From: Burkholderiales bacterium 70-64
GTDB lineage: Bacteria; Pseudomonadota; Gammaproteobacteria; Burkholderiales; Burkholderiaceae_E
Reading direction: 5' to 3'
NCBI GenBank assembly: GCA_001898645.1
Contig: MKUQ01000026.1
Location: 30,493-94,492 of the forward strand
Length of the DNA: 64,000 nt
Positions within the stretch are counted from its first letter, which is position 1; each line of letters opens with the position of its first letter. Below are positions 35,492 through 44,711 of this stretch, one piece after another. The notes under the pieces were generated by a model. That model saw nothing but the letters and a program-made list of their open reading frames with translations, searched no databases and had not been told where the DNA came from. The translations under genes were made by a program, and so were the position numbers.

Positions 35492-37597
35492 ATGGAGCTC
35501 GTTCAGCGAACCGACCGGCACGACGGCGTTGCTGTGCTGAAGTTGTCCAATGCACCGGTGAACTGCCTGAGCAAGGAAACGAGACGACGGTTGGCGGACG
35601 CGTTGCAGGCCGTCGAACTCGATTCGACCGTCACGGCAGTCGTGCTGATGGGCAACGGAAAGGCGTTCTCGGCGGGAGCCGACCTGAAAGAGTTCGACCG
35701 CCCCGATGCGTTCATGGATCGCGATCTCCAGCACCTGATACTCGCGCAGATCGAATCGATGACGAAGCCTGTCGTGGCAGCGATTCACGGCGTGGCCCTG
35801 GGAGGAGGATGCGAGCTCGCGCTGGGTTGCCACTATCGGGTGGCGAACCCGGACGCGAAGATCGGGCTTCCGGAAATCACGCTGGGATTCATGCCCGGCG
35901 CCGGCGGCACGCAGCGTCTGCCGAGGGCAATCGGGCTCGAGCCGGCCCTGAATCTGATCCTGAAGGGCAATCCGGTATCGGGTGACGAGGGTCTCCGGCT
36001 GGGTCTGGTCGACGCGGTGATCCACGAGGACATCGAGCAGGGGGCGATCGCCTTCGCGCTGCGTGTCGCGACTTCGCGTCCCCTGCCGCTGCTGCGCGAC
36101 AAGCCCATCGTCCACCCGAACGCGGTCGGTTTCCTGGATTTCGTGCGTCGCACCGTCAAGGCGGACCCGCACGCGCCGCCCGGGGCCTTGTCCGTCGTCG
36201 AGGCATTGGCGGCAGCCGCGACCCTCGGTTTCGACAAAGGTCTGGAGATCGAATTCGACCTGTTTCGCCGCCTGGCCGAATCCGCGGAGGCGAAGGCATT
36301 TCGCCATGTCTTCTTCGCGACCCGCGCCGCCGGAAGGGTCCCGAAGCCCGCTCGACGCATGCCCGCATTGGCGACGGCTCTCGTCGTCGGCGGCGGCGCC
36401 ATGGGCCGGGGCATCGCCGTCAGCCTGCTCGAGGCCGGCCTGACGGTGAGCCTGCTCGAATCCGACGGCGGCGCGCGGGAGGCCGCAGCGAACTGGATAC
36501 GCGACCACTACCGCCGACAGATGGAACAGCGGCGCCTGTCGCCGGAGCGCATGGAGCAGACGCTATCCCGTTTCGCCTCCGTGCAGCGCTACGAAGAGGC
36601 GCGTGACGTCGATCTCGCCATCGAGGCCGTCTTCGAGGACATGGGTGTCAAGCTCGACGTGATGAGAGCGCTGGACAGGGCCATCAGACCCGAAGCCATT
36701 CTTGCGACGAATACGTCTTCGTTGGATGTGAACGAACTGGCCGCCGCGACGGGCCGGCCGCAGCAGGTGCTCGGCCTGCATTTCTTCAATCCGGCCCAGG
36801 TGATGAAGCCGGTCGAGGTCATCCGCGCCGACAAGACCGCTCCGGAAGTGCTCGAGGCAGCGATCGAACTGGTGCGCCGGATGCGCAAGATCGCGGTGAT
36901 CTCCGGCGTCTGCGACGGCTTCATCGGCAACCGGATGATGACCCAGTACCTGAACCAGGCGATGTTCATCCTGGAAGAAGGGACCATGCCGTGGGTCGTG
37001 GACGACGCCCTCGAGAAATGGGGAATGACGATGGGCCCCTTCAGGATGCTGGATCTCGTCGGAAACGAGGTCCCGTGGGCGGCGAGAAAGCGCAAGTACC
37101 TTGCGCATCCGCATGGTGTGTATCCCCGCGTGGCGGACGAGTTGTGCGAACGGGGGTGGTACGGGCAAAAGACGGGACGTGGCTGGTATGTCCATGAGCA
37201 GGGGAAGCGACGGCCGAAACCCAATCCGGATGCCGCGGCGTTGATCGAATCCCATGCGCTGAAGCACGGGATCCCGAAACGGGAAGTCGCGCCGAACGAA
37301 ATCGTCGAGCGTTGCATCTACGCACTGGTGAACGAGGGATCCGCGGTACTCGGAGAAGGAATCGCCGAGAAAGCCTCCGATATCGACGTGCTGTTGACAT
37401 CCGGATACGGCTTTCCACGCACCCGAGGCGGTCCGATGTTTCATGCGGAAACCGTGGGCCTGACGAACGTCCTGCGACGGATGCGCCGCTTCGCGGCGAC
37501 AGGGCATGGGGACAAGGATTTCTGGAATCCGCACCCCCTGCTGGTGCGCCTGGCCAACGGTGCGAAGCCATACGCCGAAGCCGGAGAGTGCCGATGA
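35492..37597 (+). CDS. Multifunctional enoyl-CoA hydratase / 3-hydroxyacyl-CoA dehydrogenase
   Basis: A 701-residue FadB/FadJ-type beta-oxidation enzyme. Residues ~1-190 are a crotonase domain with both catalytic acids: E108 (GGGCELALG) and E128 ([15 protein letters not shown]). An NAD-binding fold starts near residue 298 ([15 protein letters not shown]), the dehydrogenase histidine is H430 ([16 protein letters not shown]), and two C-terminal 3HCDH domains follow. ATG 35459 lies inside the promoter's -10 and operator, so ATG 35492 is the start. It ends in a TGA overlapping the thiolase ATG. It is the first gene of a four-gene acyl-CoA degradation operon. Confidence 0.9.
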   Translation: MELVQRTDRHDGVAVLKLSNAPVNCLSKETRRRLADALQAVELDSTVTAVVLMGNGKAFSAGADLKEFDRPDAFMDRDLQHLILAQIESMTKPVVAAIHGVALGGGCELALGCHYRVANPDAKIGLPEITLGFMPGAGGTQRLPRAIGLEPALNLILKGNPVSGDEGLRLGLVDAVIHEDIEQGAIAFALRVATSRPLPLLRDKPIVHPNAVGFLDFVRRTVKADPHAPPGALSVVEALAAAATLGFDKGLEIEFDLFRRLAESAEAKAFRHVFFATRAAGRVPKPARRMPALATALVVGGGAMGRGIAVSLLEAGLTVSLLESDGGAREAAANWIRDHYRRQMEQRRLSPERMEQTLSRFASVQRYEEARDVDLAIEAVFEDMGVKLDVMRALDRAIRPEAILATNTSSLDVNELAAATGRPQQVLGLHFFNPAQVMKPVEVIRADKTAPEVLEAAIELVRRMRKIAVISGVCDGFIGNRMMTQYLNQAMFILEEGTMPWVVDDALEKWGMTMGPFRMLDLVGNEVPWAARKRKYLAHPHGVYPRVADELCERGWYGQKTGRGWYVHEQGKRRPKPNPDAAALIESHALKHGIPKREVAPNEIVERCIYALVNEGSAVLGEGIAEKASDIDVLLTSGYGFPRTRGGPMFHAETVGLTNVLRRMRRFAATGHGDKDFWNPHPLLVRLANGAKPYAEAGECR

Positions 37598-38775
37598 GCG
37601 CGGTAGTGATCGTCTCGACGGCACGGACCGCGCAAACGAAATCATGGCGCGGTGGCTTCAACCTGACCCATACCGCAGCGCTGGGCGGGCACGTCGTCGA
37701 AGCCGTCGTCGCGCGGGCCGGGCTGGCGCCGGAGGAAATCGAGGACGTCGCGATCGGCTGCGCCGGCCCCGAAGGAGCCAGCGGCTTCAATGTGGGGCGA
37801 ATGATCGCACTGCGGGCGAGGCTGCCCGTTACCGTGCCGGGGATGACCGTCACGCGCTTGTGCTCCTCGGGCCTGCAGGCGATCGCGCTGGCGGCGCAGC
37901 GGATCATCGCCGGGGAATGCAGCGTATTGGTGGCAGGCGGCGCCGAGTCCATCTCCTGCGTTCAGGATCATACGAACATGCACCTGCTGCAGGACAGTTG
38001 GCTCGCGAGCGAGCGGCCATCGGTCTACTGGCCGATGCTTCGTACCGCGGAAGTGGTGGCGCAGCGATACGGGATATCGCGGGAGGAGCAGGATCGATTC
38101 GGTGTCGAAAGCCAGTTGCGTGCCGCACGCGCGCAGGCGGCCGGTCGTTTCGACGCGGAGATCGTGCCCATGAAGACGACCATGGCAGTGTTCGACAAGA
38201 ACGGCCACGGTTTCCGCACCAGGGAAGTCGTGATCGCCGCGGACGAGGGCGTTCGGGCAAACACCACCCTGGAGGCGATATCGGCCATCCGTCCGGCTCT
38301 GGAGAACGGGGCCGTTTCGGCGGGAAACTCGAGTCAGTTCTCCGACGGAGCATCGGCGTGCCTGCTCATGGACGAGAGGTTGGCGGAGAAGAAGGGCATG
38401 CGGCCCATCGGCCGTTTTCTCGGATTTTCCGTGGCCGGCTGCGAACCGGACGAGATGGGCATCGGGCCGGTCTTCGCAGTACCGAAATTGCTCGCGAAGG
38501 CCGGACTGAAGATCGACGATGTCGACCTGTGGGAGCTGAACGAGGCGTTCGCGGTGCAAGCCATCTACTGCCGCGACCGATTGGGCATCCCTGAAGACAG
38601 GCTGAACGTCAACGGCGGAGCGATCGCCCTCGGTCATCCGTACGGCTGCACGGGGTCTCGGCTGACGGGTCATGCGCTCCTCGAGGGCCGGCGCAGAGGA
38701 GCGCGCCATGTCGTCGTGACCATGTGCATCGGAGGCGGACAGGGCGCGGCCGGCCTGTTCGAAGTTCTGTACTGA
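37594..38775 (+). CDS. Acetyl-CoA acyltransferase (thiolase)
   Basis: A 393-residue degradative thiolase. The nucleophile is C90 ([11 protein letters not shown]), with H348 ([12 protein letters not shown]) and C378 (MCIGGGQG) completing the active site. Start ATG 37594 overlaps the preceding stop (ATGA). It should cleave the 3-ketoacyl-CoA made by the preceding enzyme to acetyl-CoA and a shortened acyl-CoA; position next to a FadB-like subunit suggests a trifunctional-type complex. Confidence 0.93.
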   Translation: MSAVVIVSTARTAQTKSWRGGFNLTHTAALGGHVVEAVVARAGLAPEEIEDVAIGCAGPEGASGFNVGRMIALRARLPVTVPGMTVTRLCSSGLQAIALAAQRIIAGECSVLVAGGAESISCVQDHTNMHLLQDSWLASERPSVYWPMLRTAEVVAQRYGISREEQDRFGVESQLRAARAQAAGRFDAEIVPMKTTMAVFDKNGHGFRTREVVIAADEGVRANTTLEAISAIRPALENGAVSAGNSSQFSDGASACLLMDERLAEKKGMRPIGRFLGFSVAGCEPDEMGIGPVFAVPKLLAKAGLKIDDVDLWELNEAFAVQAIYCRDRLGIPEDRLNVNGGAIALGHPYGCTGSRLTGHALLEGRRRGARHVVVTMCIGGGQGAAGLFEVLY

Positions 38776-38804
38776 CCGGCACGATCGACGACACCGGAGA
38801 AGTC

Positions 38805-40358
38805 ATGTCGCCACCCATTCGGACTGCCCGGTGCGAAACACTGTGCGAGCTCTACCTGCGTTCGACCCAGTGGTGCGGACGAAAGGATCTCCTGGTAGAC
38901 GAACAGGTGAGATTGAGCGGAATCGAGGCACTCGAGCATTCGCTGAAGGTGGCCGCATCGCTGGCCGCGCTCGGGGCGCGAAAAGGCGATGTCGTCGCCT
39001 TCCTGTGCGCGGGATCCGCACGACACGCGGCGGCGTGGTTCGGCGCGATCGTCTCGGGAAGAGTGCCCTGCAATCTTCATGTGCGCGAGACGCCGGCCAA
39101 ATTGGCCGAGACCCTTCGCTGGCTCGATGCCAGGGTGCTGGTGTACGACGAAGCCCTGGCCGAAGTTGCCATCGAAGCGATCGAAAGGACGGGGAAACCT
39201 CTTCCGACGCTGTGTATCGGGAATCATGCGTCGGCACGACGAACCTACGACGAGGCGGTGGACGGCGAGCGACGATACGAAGTCCTGGCAGACCTTCCGG
39301 CGCCCGACGATCTCGCCGCGATCATCCTTTCCTCGGGGTCGACCGGCCAACCGAAAGGAGTGATGCATACACAGCGAACCCTGCTCGAGACCGCCAAGGG
39401 CGGGCAGTATGTGCTGGGGCAGATCACCGCGCATGATGCCGTCGTGATCCTGATGCAGCCGTCGTTCGCGGCATGGATGATCATCGCATTGCCTTTCGTG
39501 GGCGGAAAGGGAAAGCTGGTCTTCGGTAAACAGTTCGTGCCCTCGAGCTTCCTGTCGCTGATCGAAAAAGAAAGAATAACGATGGCTCCCCTGGTGCCGA
39601 CGATGTGGAGAATGATCTTCCAGGAAGACACGACCCGGTACGATCTTTCCTCCTTGCGGGTGGCGGGCATTTCGGGAGAGGCTCCGGCCGAGGACGACAT
39701 AGCGAAACTGGACTCGCTGATCTGCAAGAACATGTTCAGTGCGTACTTTTCCAGTGAGGCGTCCACGGCGACCGGCGTCCAGGCATGGCGGCACGATCTG
39801 TTCATGCACAGGAAGGCGGGGACCAGCGGCCTGCCCGGCGTGGGAGTCGACCTGAAGATCATCGATCCCGCCGGGAGTTTCGAAGACGAAATGCCGGCGG
39901 GCGAAATCGGCGAGATTTCGTTGTCGGGTCCTTCGCTGGCGGTCGGATACTGGAAGGCTCCCGAAGAAACCGCCGCGAGGTTCCAGAACGGCTGGTGGCG
40001 CAGCGGGGATCTCGGCCGGCTGGACGAGGACGGATGCCTCTGGGTGATGGGGCGAATGGACAACGTCATCAACACCGGCGGCATCAAGGTTTCCGGCGAG
40101 GAAGTCGAGAAAGCGCTCATGGGACACCCGGAGGTGATCCAGTGCGCCGTCGTAGGGCAGCCCGACGAGAAGTTCGGCCAGCGTATCGAAGCCCATCTGG
40201 TTTGCCGGAAAGTCTGCACCGCGGCCGAGATGGAAGACTTCTGCCGCCGGACGGCGGGGCTGGCCAGTTTCAAGATTCCGAAGGTATTTCACTTCGTATC
40301 CGCATTGCCGACCGGACCGACCGGAAAGCTCTATCGCCGCGCACTGCGGGGCCAGTAG
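38805..40358 (+). CDS. Acyl-CoA ligase (AMP-forming)
   Basis: A 517-residue ANL-superfamily ligase. The P-loop is ILSSGSTGQPKGVMHT, the A5-like region SAYFSSEASTATG, the hinge WRSGDLGRLDEDG and the catalytic lysine lies in PTGPTGKLYRRAL. ATG 38805 has CCGGAGAAGTC just upstream. The N-terminus is short and the A5 motif differs from fatty acyl ligases, suggesting a cyclic, aromatic or branched acid substrate (inference). It activates the acid for the operon's oxidation cycle. Confidence 0.9.
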   Translation: MSPPIRTARCETLCELYLRSTQWCGRKDLLVDEQVRLSGIEALEHSLKVAASLAALGARKGDVVAFLCAGSARHAAAWFGAIVSGRVPCNLHVRETPAKLAETLRWLDARVLVYDEALAEVAIEAIERTGKPLPTLCIGNHASARRTYDEAVDGERRYEVLADLPAPDDLAAIILSSGSTGQPKGVMHTQRTLLETAKGGQYVLGQITAHDAVVILMQPSFAAWMIIALPFVGGKGKLVFGKQFVPSSFLSLIEKERITMAPLVPTMWRMIFQEDTTRYDLSSLRVAGISGEAPAEDDIAKLDSLICKNMFSAYFSSEASTATGVQAWRHDLFMHRKAGTSGLPGVGVDLKIIDPAGSFEDEMPAGEIGEISLSGPSLAVGYWKAPEETAARFQNGWWRSGDLGRLDEDGCLWVMGRMDNVINTGGIKVSGEEVEKALMGHPEVIQCAVVGQPDEKFGQRIEAHLVCRKVCTAAEMEDFCRRTAGLASFKIPKVFHFVSALPTGPTGKLYRRALRGQ

Positions 40359-40376
40359 TTCGAGAACGAGCTGACG

Positions 40377-41519
40377 ATGACGATATTTCCCCGCACGCTG
40401 TTCTCCGAAGAGCACGAACTGTTTCGTGACCAGGTGCGTCGATTCTGCGAGGCCGAGATCGCCCCCCACCATTCACAGTGGGAGAGGGATCGGCGTGTGC
40501 CCAAAGCGATCTGGGAGAAGGCCGGACAGCACGGCATGCTCTGCTGCTGGGTGCCCGAGGTCTACGGCGGGCCGGAAGCGGGAATTCTCTTCGATATCAT
40601 CGTCGGCGAGGAGTTGGGCAGGATCGGCGCGACGGGGCCGAGTTTTCCGTTGCATTCCGGAATCGTCGCGCCGTATCTGGTGGACTTCGGAACGGAGTCG
40701 GTCAAGCGGCGCTATCTGCCCGGGATGGTGAGCGGCGAGAAGATCGCGGCCATTGCGATGACCGAACCGGGAACCGGCAGCGATCTGGCCGCGATCCGCA
40801 CCACGGCGGTCGAAACAGGCGACGGGTGGATCATCAACGGACAGAAGACCTTCATCACGAACGGACTCAATGCGGACGTGATCGTCCTCGCCTGTTCGAC
40901 CGACCGAAGCCTGGGTTCCAAGGGCATTTCGCTCTTCGTCGTCGATGCCGGAAGCAAGGGCTTTTCGCGCGGGCGCAATCTCGAGAAGATCGGGCAGCAC
41001 GCCCAGGACACCGCCGAGCTGTTCTTCACGGACGTCTTCGTTCCCAAGGAAAATCTCCTTGGCGATCCGGGCAAGGGCTTCATCTACATGATGAAGGAGC
41101 TGGCCCAGGAACGACTGATCACGTCGGTGCAGTGTCAGGCGCGAGCGGAGGGTGCTTTCGAAACGACCGTGGCCTACGTCAAGCAGCGCAAGGCGTTCGG
41201 TCGATCCATCTTCGACTTCCAGAACACTCGCTTCAAGCTGGCCGAGCTCAAGGCCACCTTGCAGGCCGGACGCGCCTATTGCGATCGCCTGATCGAGTTG
41301 CGCCTGTCCGGTGAGCTGGATGCGACCCAGGCGGCCGCCGGCAAGCTGTGGCACTCGGAGGCCCTGGGCAGGATCGTGGACGAATGCGTGCAACTGCACG
41401 GGGGCTACGGTTACATGACCGAGTATCCGATCGGGCGGGCCTACGTGGACGCGCGCATCGAGCGGATCTACGCCGGCACGTCGGAGATCATGAAGGAGAT
41501 CATCGCGCGCAGCCTGTGA
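40377..41519 (+). CDS. Acyl-CoA dehydrogenase
   Basis: A 380-residue FAD-dependent acyl-CoA dehydrogenase. AIAMTEPGTGSDLAAIRTT is the N-terminal flavin signature and GGYGYMTEYPIGRAYVDARI the C-terminal one. The position of the classical MCAD glutamate reads YAGTSE, with Ala, so the base is probably the Glu in GAFETTVAYVKQRKAFG, as in long-chain or isovaleryl types. Start ATG follows GAACGAGCTGACG with modest ribosome-binding potential. It performs the first oxidation of the pathway and needs an electron-transfer flavoprotein encoded elsewhere. Last gene of the operon; the next gene is convergent. Confidence 0.92.
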   Translation: MTIFPRTLFSEEHELFRDQVRRFCEAEIAPHHSQWERDRRVPKAIWEKAGQHGMLCCWVPEVYGGPEAGILFDIIVGEELGRIGATGPSFPLHSGIVAPYLVDFGTESVKRRYLPGMVSGEKIAAIAMTEPGTGSDLAAIRTTAVETGDGWIINGQKTFITNGLNADVIVLACSTDRSLGSKGISLFVVDAGSKGFSRGRNLEKIGQHAQDTAELFFTDVFVPKENLLGDPGKGFIYMMKELAQERLITSVQCQARAEGAFETTVAYVKQRKAFGRSIFDFQNTRFKLAELKATLQAGRAYCDRLIELRLSGELDATQAAAGKLWHSEALGRIVDECVQLHGGYGYMTEYPIGRAYVDARIERIYAGTSEIMKEIIARSL

Positions 41520-41618
41520 AGCCGTGCGAGCGCCATCGCGAGCAGGTGCGGTGCTCCCCTCGGCACGAGGCGCGGCGCGCATCGCCGCCGCGATATTCTC
41601 CTCGTACGCCGGATGGCG

Positions 41619-42674
41619 TCAGTCGGCGGTGACGCCCGCCGCCTCGGCGGTCCGCCGCCACAGCTCGGTTTCGGCCTGCAGGCGAGCGATGAACGCCTGC
41701 GGCGTGGTGGGCTCGCCGACCTCCAGGCCTCTCGAGCGCAACTCGTCGGCAACTTCGGGCGTGGCGAGCACCGCTTCCAGGTGAGCGCGCAGGGTCTCCA
41801 GTACCTCGGGGGGCGTCGCGGCCGGCGCGAACATTGCGTCCCACGCCTGGATCACGATGCCGGGCACGCCGAGCTCGGCGAGCGTCGGCACCTCGGGCAA
41901 CTGCGGGTTGCGCGCCGTCTCGGGCACCGCGACCGCCTTGATGCGCCCACCTTTGATCATCGGCATGGCCGAGGCCACCGCATCGAACATCACGTCGACC
42001 TGCTGCCCAGCCAGATCGGTGAGCGCCGCGACCGATCCCCGGTACGGCACGTGAATCATCGGTGCACCGGTGCGCAGCCGAAGCAGCTCGCCGGCGAGGT
42101 GCGACAAGGTTCCGGCGCCGGGTGACGCCACCCGGATCGGCGCATTCGTGCGCTTCGCCTGTTCGAGCAGGTTCGCGAACGCGGGCAGATCGGGGCGCCC
42201 GACCAGCACGACCCGCTTGTAGATCGGCCGGCCCAACGGCGCCAGATCGCGGACCGGGTCGTATCCGGCGTTCTTGTACAGCCACGGATTGACGGTGAGG
42301 AAGGACGCGCCCAGCAGCAGTTGATACCCGTCGGCAGGGCCGCGGACCACGGCACTCGTCGCGATGTTGCCGGCCGCGCCAGGCCGGTTCTCGGCGACCA
42401 CCGGCTGGCCGAGGCGCTGGCCGAGCCTCGCCGCGATCAGCCGCGCCGACGTGTCGGACGCGCCTCCGGGCGGGAATGACACCACGAACCGCAGCGGCCG
42501 GTTCGGGAACCCGCTGGCCGCCCCGAACGCAGGCTGCGCACGCGTGGCGCCGGCCGTCGCTGCCCCCGCCAGCAGGCCGGCGATCAGCCGTCGGCGGGTG
42601 GGGAGCGGCACGCTCGTTTCGGATTGGCCAGCCGGCCGGGTCGACGACTTCGCTCGATGACGGGTTTCGGTCAC
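41619..42674 (-). CDS. Bug-type (TctC) tripartite tricarboxylate transporter binding protein
   Basis: A 351-residue periplasmic receptor of the Bug family, expanded in Burkholderiales. A twin-arginine-like leader (LPTRRRLIAGLLAGAATAGA) precedes the mature start FPNRPLRFVVSFPPGGASD, the family signature; IHVPYRGSVAALTDLAGQQV is the second one. No TctA/TctB membrane genes are adjacent, common for Bug proteins. Its ATG overlaps the marR stop, so it belongs to the sulfatase operon and may bind the sulfated compound or its product. Confidence 0.9.
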   Translation of the reverse strand: MTETRHRAKSSTRPAGQSETSVPLPTRRRLIAGLLAGAATAGATRAQPAFGAASGFPNRPLRFVVSFPPGGASDTSARLIAARLGQRLGQPVVAENRPGAAGNIATSAVVRGPADGYQLLLGASFLTVNPWLYKNAGYDPVRDLAPLGRPIYKRVVLVGRPDLPAFANLLEQAKRTNAPIRVASPGAGTLSHLAGELLRLRTGAPMIHVPYRGSVAALTDLAGQQVDVMFDAVASAMPMIKGGRIKAVAVPETARNPQLPEVPTLAELGVPGIVIQAWDAMFAPAATPPEVLETLRAHLEAVLATPEVADELRSRGLEVGEPTTPQAFIARLQAETELWRRTAEAAGVTAD

Positions 42675-43213
42675 GTCCGTTCTCCTCGATCAGCACCTGA
42701 TGGAGCTCGGCGGGGCGTGCCCGACCGGGCGGTGGAGCCAGCCCCGTTCTCCCGATCGTGCCAGTCGCTCAGGCGCGCGATCAGCACGTCGAGCCGGCGG
42801 ATCAGCCGGACCTCCTCGGCAGGGCTCAGCCGGAATGCGTCCGCGCACGCCGCGTCGATCTTCTCGGTGAGCGCGGCGAGGTGCCGGCGCCCCTTCGGCG
42901 TGATCTCGATGCGGGCGATACGCCGGTCCGTCGCGTTGCGCGCATTGCGCACCAGACCGCGATCGTGCATCGCCGCGATCGAGCGGCTGAGCGACGACTG
43001 CGGCAGGTGCGTGAAGGCGACGATGCCGTTCAGGTGGCTCGGCCCATGCGTGAGCAGGCACATGTACACGCGCCACTGGGCGATGGTCACGCCGCTGCGG
43101 GTGAGCGTCGCCTCCAGCAGCCTCTGCGTCAGGCCCGAAAGCGCCGACAATCGATACGGCAGGAACGTCGCGAGGTCGAACTCGTCGGCGTGGGAACCGG
43201 TGCGCGTCGTCAT
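42671..43213 (-). CDS. MarR family transcriptional regulator
   Basis: A 180-residue winged-helix regulator. HLPQSSLSRSIAAMHDRGLV is the recognition helix and RIEITPKGRRHLAAL the wing and linker; dimer helices flank it. The C-terminal 25 residues are a disordered Arg-rich tail. It lies between the sulfatase and the Bug receptor, 6 bases after the sulfatase stop. The 24-bp dyad at 44679-44702 is a candidate operator for it. Confidence 0.9.
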   Translation of the reverse strand: MTTRTGSHADEFDLATFLPYRLSALSGLTQRLLEATLTRSGVTIAQWRVYMCLLTHGPSHLNGIVAFTHLPQSSLSRSIAAMHDRGLVRNARNATDRRIARIEITPKGRRHLAALTEKIDAACADAFRLSPAEEVRLIRRLDVLIARLSDWHDRENGAGSTARSGTPRRAPSGADRGERT

Positions 43214-43219
43214 CGGGCG

Positions 43220-44629
43220 TCACTTCATCTGGTGGATCGGGGAGATATTGGTCCAGGCGCGAGGCGGCAGCGAACGATCCCACGCGGCGTAGCGGGCGCT
43301 CAGGTCCTGGAACACGTCCGGGTGCTCCGCGGAGAGGTCGTGCTGCTCGCCGGGATCGGTTTCCAGGTCGTGCAGTCTCGCGATGCCACTGCGGCTCTCG
43401 CGCAACAGCTTCCAGCGACCGACGCGCACCGCCGAATATTCGGCGAGCTTCCAGTACAGCGCCTCGTGCGGTGCGCCGGACGCTTCGCCGTTCAGGTACG
43501 GCAGCAGGTCCACGCCGTCGAGCGGCAGAGCCTCCGACGTAGACACGCCGCAGGCGGCCGCCACGGTGGGCAGGATGTCGAGCGTGCTCACCGACTGTTC
43601 GTAGACCTGGCCCGCGCGGATCCGGTCCGGCCACTTCATCATGTACGGCATCCGGATGCCGCCCTCCCAGGTCGTGAACTTGCCGCCGGAGAACGGCGCG
43701 TTGCTGCCCGGGCGGCTGACCGCGTTGCCGTTGTCGCTCACGAAGATCACGATGGTGTCGTTCTCGAGCCCGGCCACGCGCAGCGCGTCGAGCACCGAAC
43801 CGACGACCTCGTCCTGCGCGAGCAGCATCGCGTTGTAGCCGCGCTGCGCGATGTTGGCGATCGACCCGCTCAGCCGGTCGAAGTAGCGGGTCGGGACCTG
43901 CAGCGGCGGCACCGGCGAGTTCATCGCGAAGTACAGCAGGAACGGCTCGTCGCGGTGCCGCTCGATGAACTTCACCGCCTCGTCGCGGAAGAAGAACATC
44001 AGGTACTCGTCGACCTCGACGAGCTCGCCGTTGCGCCGCACTCCGTTCAGGCCCTCGCGGGTCCACGCGACGTCCTTCAGTTCGTCGTGGAAATCCACCT
44101 TGATGCTGACGATCCCGGCGTCGTCGGGCCGCGTCGACTGCACGCTGGTGTTGCCGTAGAACACGACCGATTCCTCGAAGCCGCGGTTGTGCGGCAGGTA
44201 CTGCGGTCCGTGACCGAGGTGCCACTTGCCGACGACGCCGGTGCGGTAACCCTGGGCCCGGAACAACTCGCCGATGTTCTTCTCGGTGGTGGGAATGCCG
44301 CGTCTCAACATCTCGGCCTCGCCCTGCAGCGGCGCTAGGCTGCCGTCGTCGAGGCGGACCTCGCGCCGCTCGGGAAACGCGCCCGAGGAAACCTGCTGCT
44401 CGAAGCCGAAGCGCTGCTGGTAACGGCCGGTGACGAGGCCGGCGCGCGACGGGCTGCACAGCGGAGCCGAGCAGTACCCGTCGGTGAAGCGGACGCCGTC
44501 GCGGCCGATGCCGTCGATGTTCCGGGTCTCGACCAGCTTGCTGCCGTAGGACGACAAGTCGCCGTAGCCCATGTCGTCGGCCAGGATGATGACGACGTTC
44601 GGACGGCGGGTCGATGATGAGTGCGTCAT
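43220..44629 (-). CDS. Type I sulfatase (formylglycine-dependent)
   Basis: A 469-residue sulfatase of the alkaline phosphatase superfamily, hydrolysing a sulfate ester. The modification motif is C58-S-P-S-R-A-G-L-V-T-G-R, requiring conversion of C58 to formylglycine. Metal ligands D18-D19 (LADDMGYGD) and the DN pair in VSDNGNAV, with GKWHLGHG and GGKFTTWEGG active-site residues, are all present. There is no signal peptide, so the enzyme appears cytoplasmic, which fits maturation by the divergent anSME and import by a transporter. The substrate class (aryl or alkyl sulfate) is not evident. Confidence 0.9.
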   Translation of the reverse strand: MTHSSSTRRPNVVIILADDMGYGDLSSYGSKLVETRNIDGIGRDGVRFTDGYCSAPLCSPSRAGLVTGRYQQRFGFEQQVSSGAFPERREVRLDDGSLAPLQGEAEMLRRGIPTTEKNIGELFRAQGYRTGVVGKWHLGHGPQYLPHNRGFEESVVFYGNTSVQSTRPDDAGIVSIKVDFHDELKDVAWTREGLNGVRRNGELVEVDEYLMFFFRDEAVKFIERHRDEPFLLYFAMNSPVPPLQVPTRYFDRLSGSIANIAQRGYNAMLLAQDEVVGSVLDALRVAGLENDTIVIFVSDNGNAVSRPGSNAPFSGGKFTTWEGGIRMPYMMKWPDRIRAGQVYEQSVSTLDILPTVAAACGVSTSEALPLDGVDLLPYLNGEASGAPHEALYWKLAEYSAVRVGRWKLLRESRSGIARLHDLETDPGEQHDLSAEHPDVFQDLSARYAAWDRSLPPRAWTNISPIHQMK

Positions 44630-44678
44630 GGTGTTCTCGCGATCTTCTCGTGAATCCGGTGCGGTGGCATCATATCGT

Positions 44679-44702
44679 ATCCTGATGCATATGCAAGTGG
44701 AT
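44679..44702. promoter_or_regulatory. 24-bp dyad in the sulfatase/maturase divergent promoter
   Basis: A perfect TGCATATGCA (44686-44695) lies at the centre, flanked symmetrically three bases away by ATCC (44679-44682) and GGAT (44699-44702). Length and centring suit a MarR dimer. It covers the upstream ATGs of the maturase frame (44685, 44691), supporting initiation at 44712. Confidence 0.5.
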
Positions 44703-44711
44703 AATATCTTG

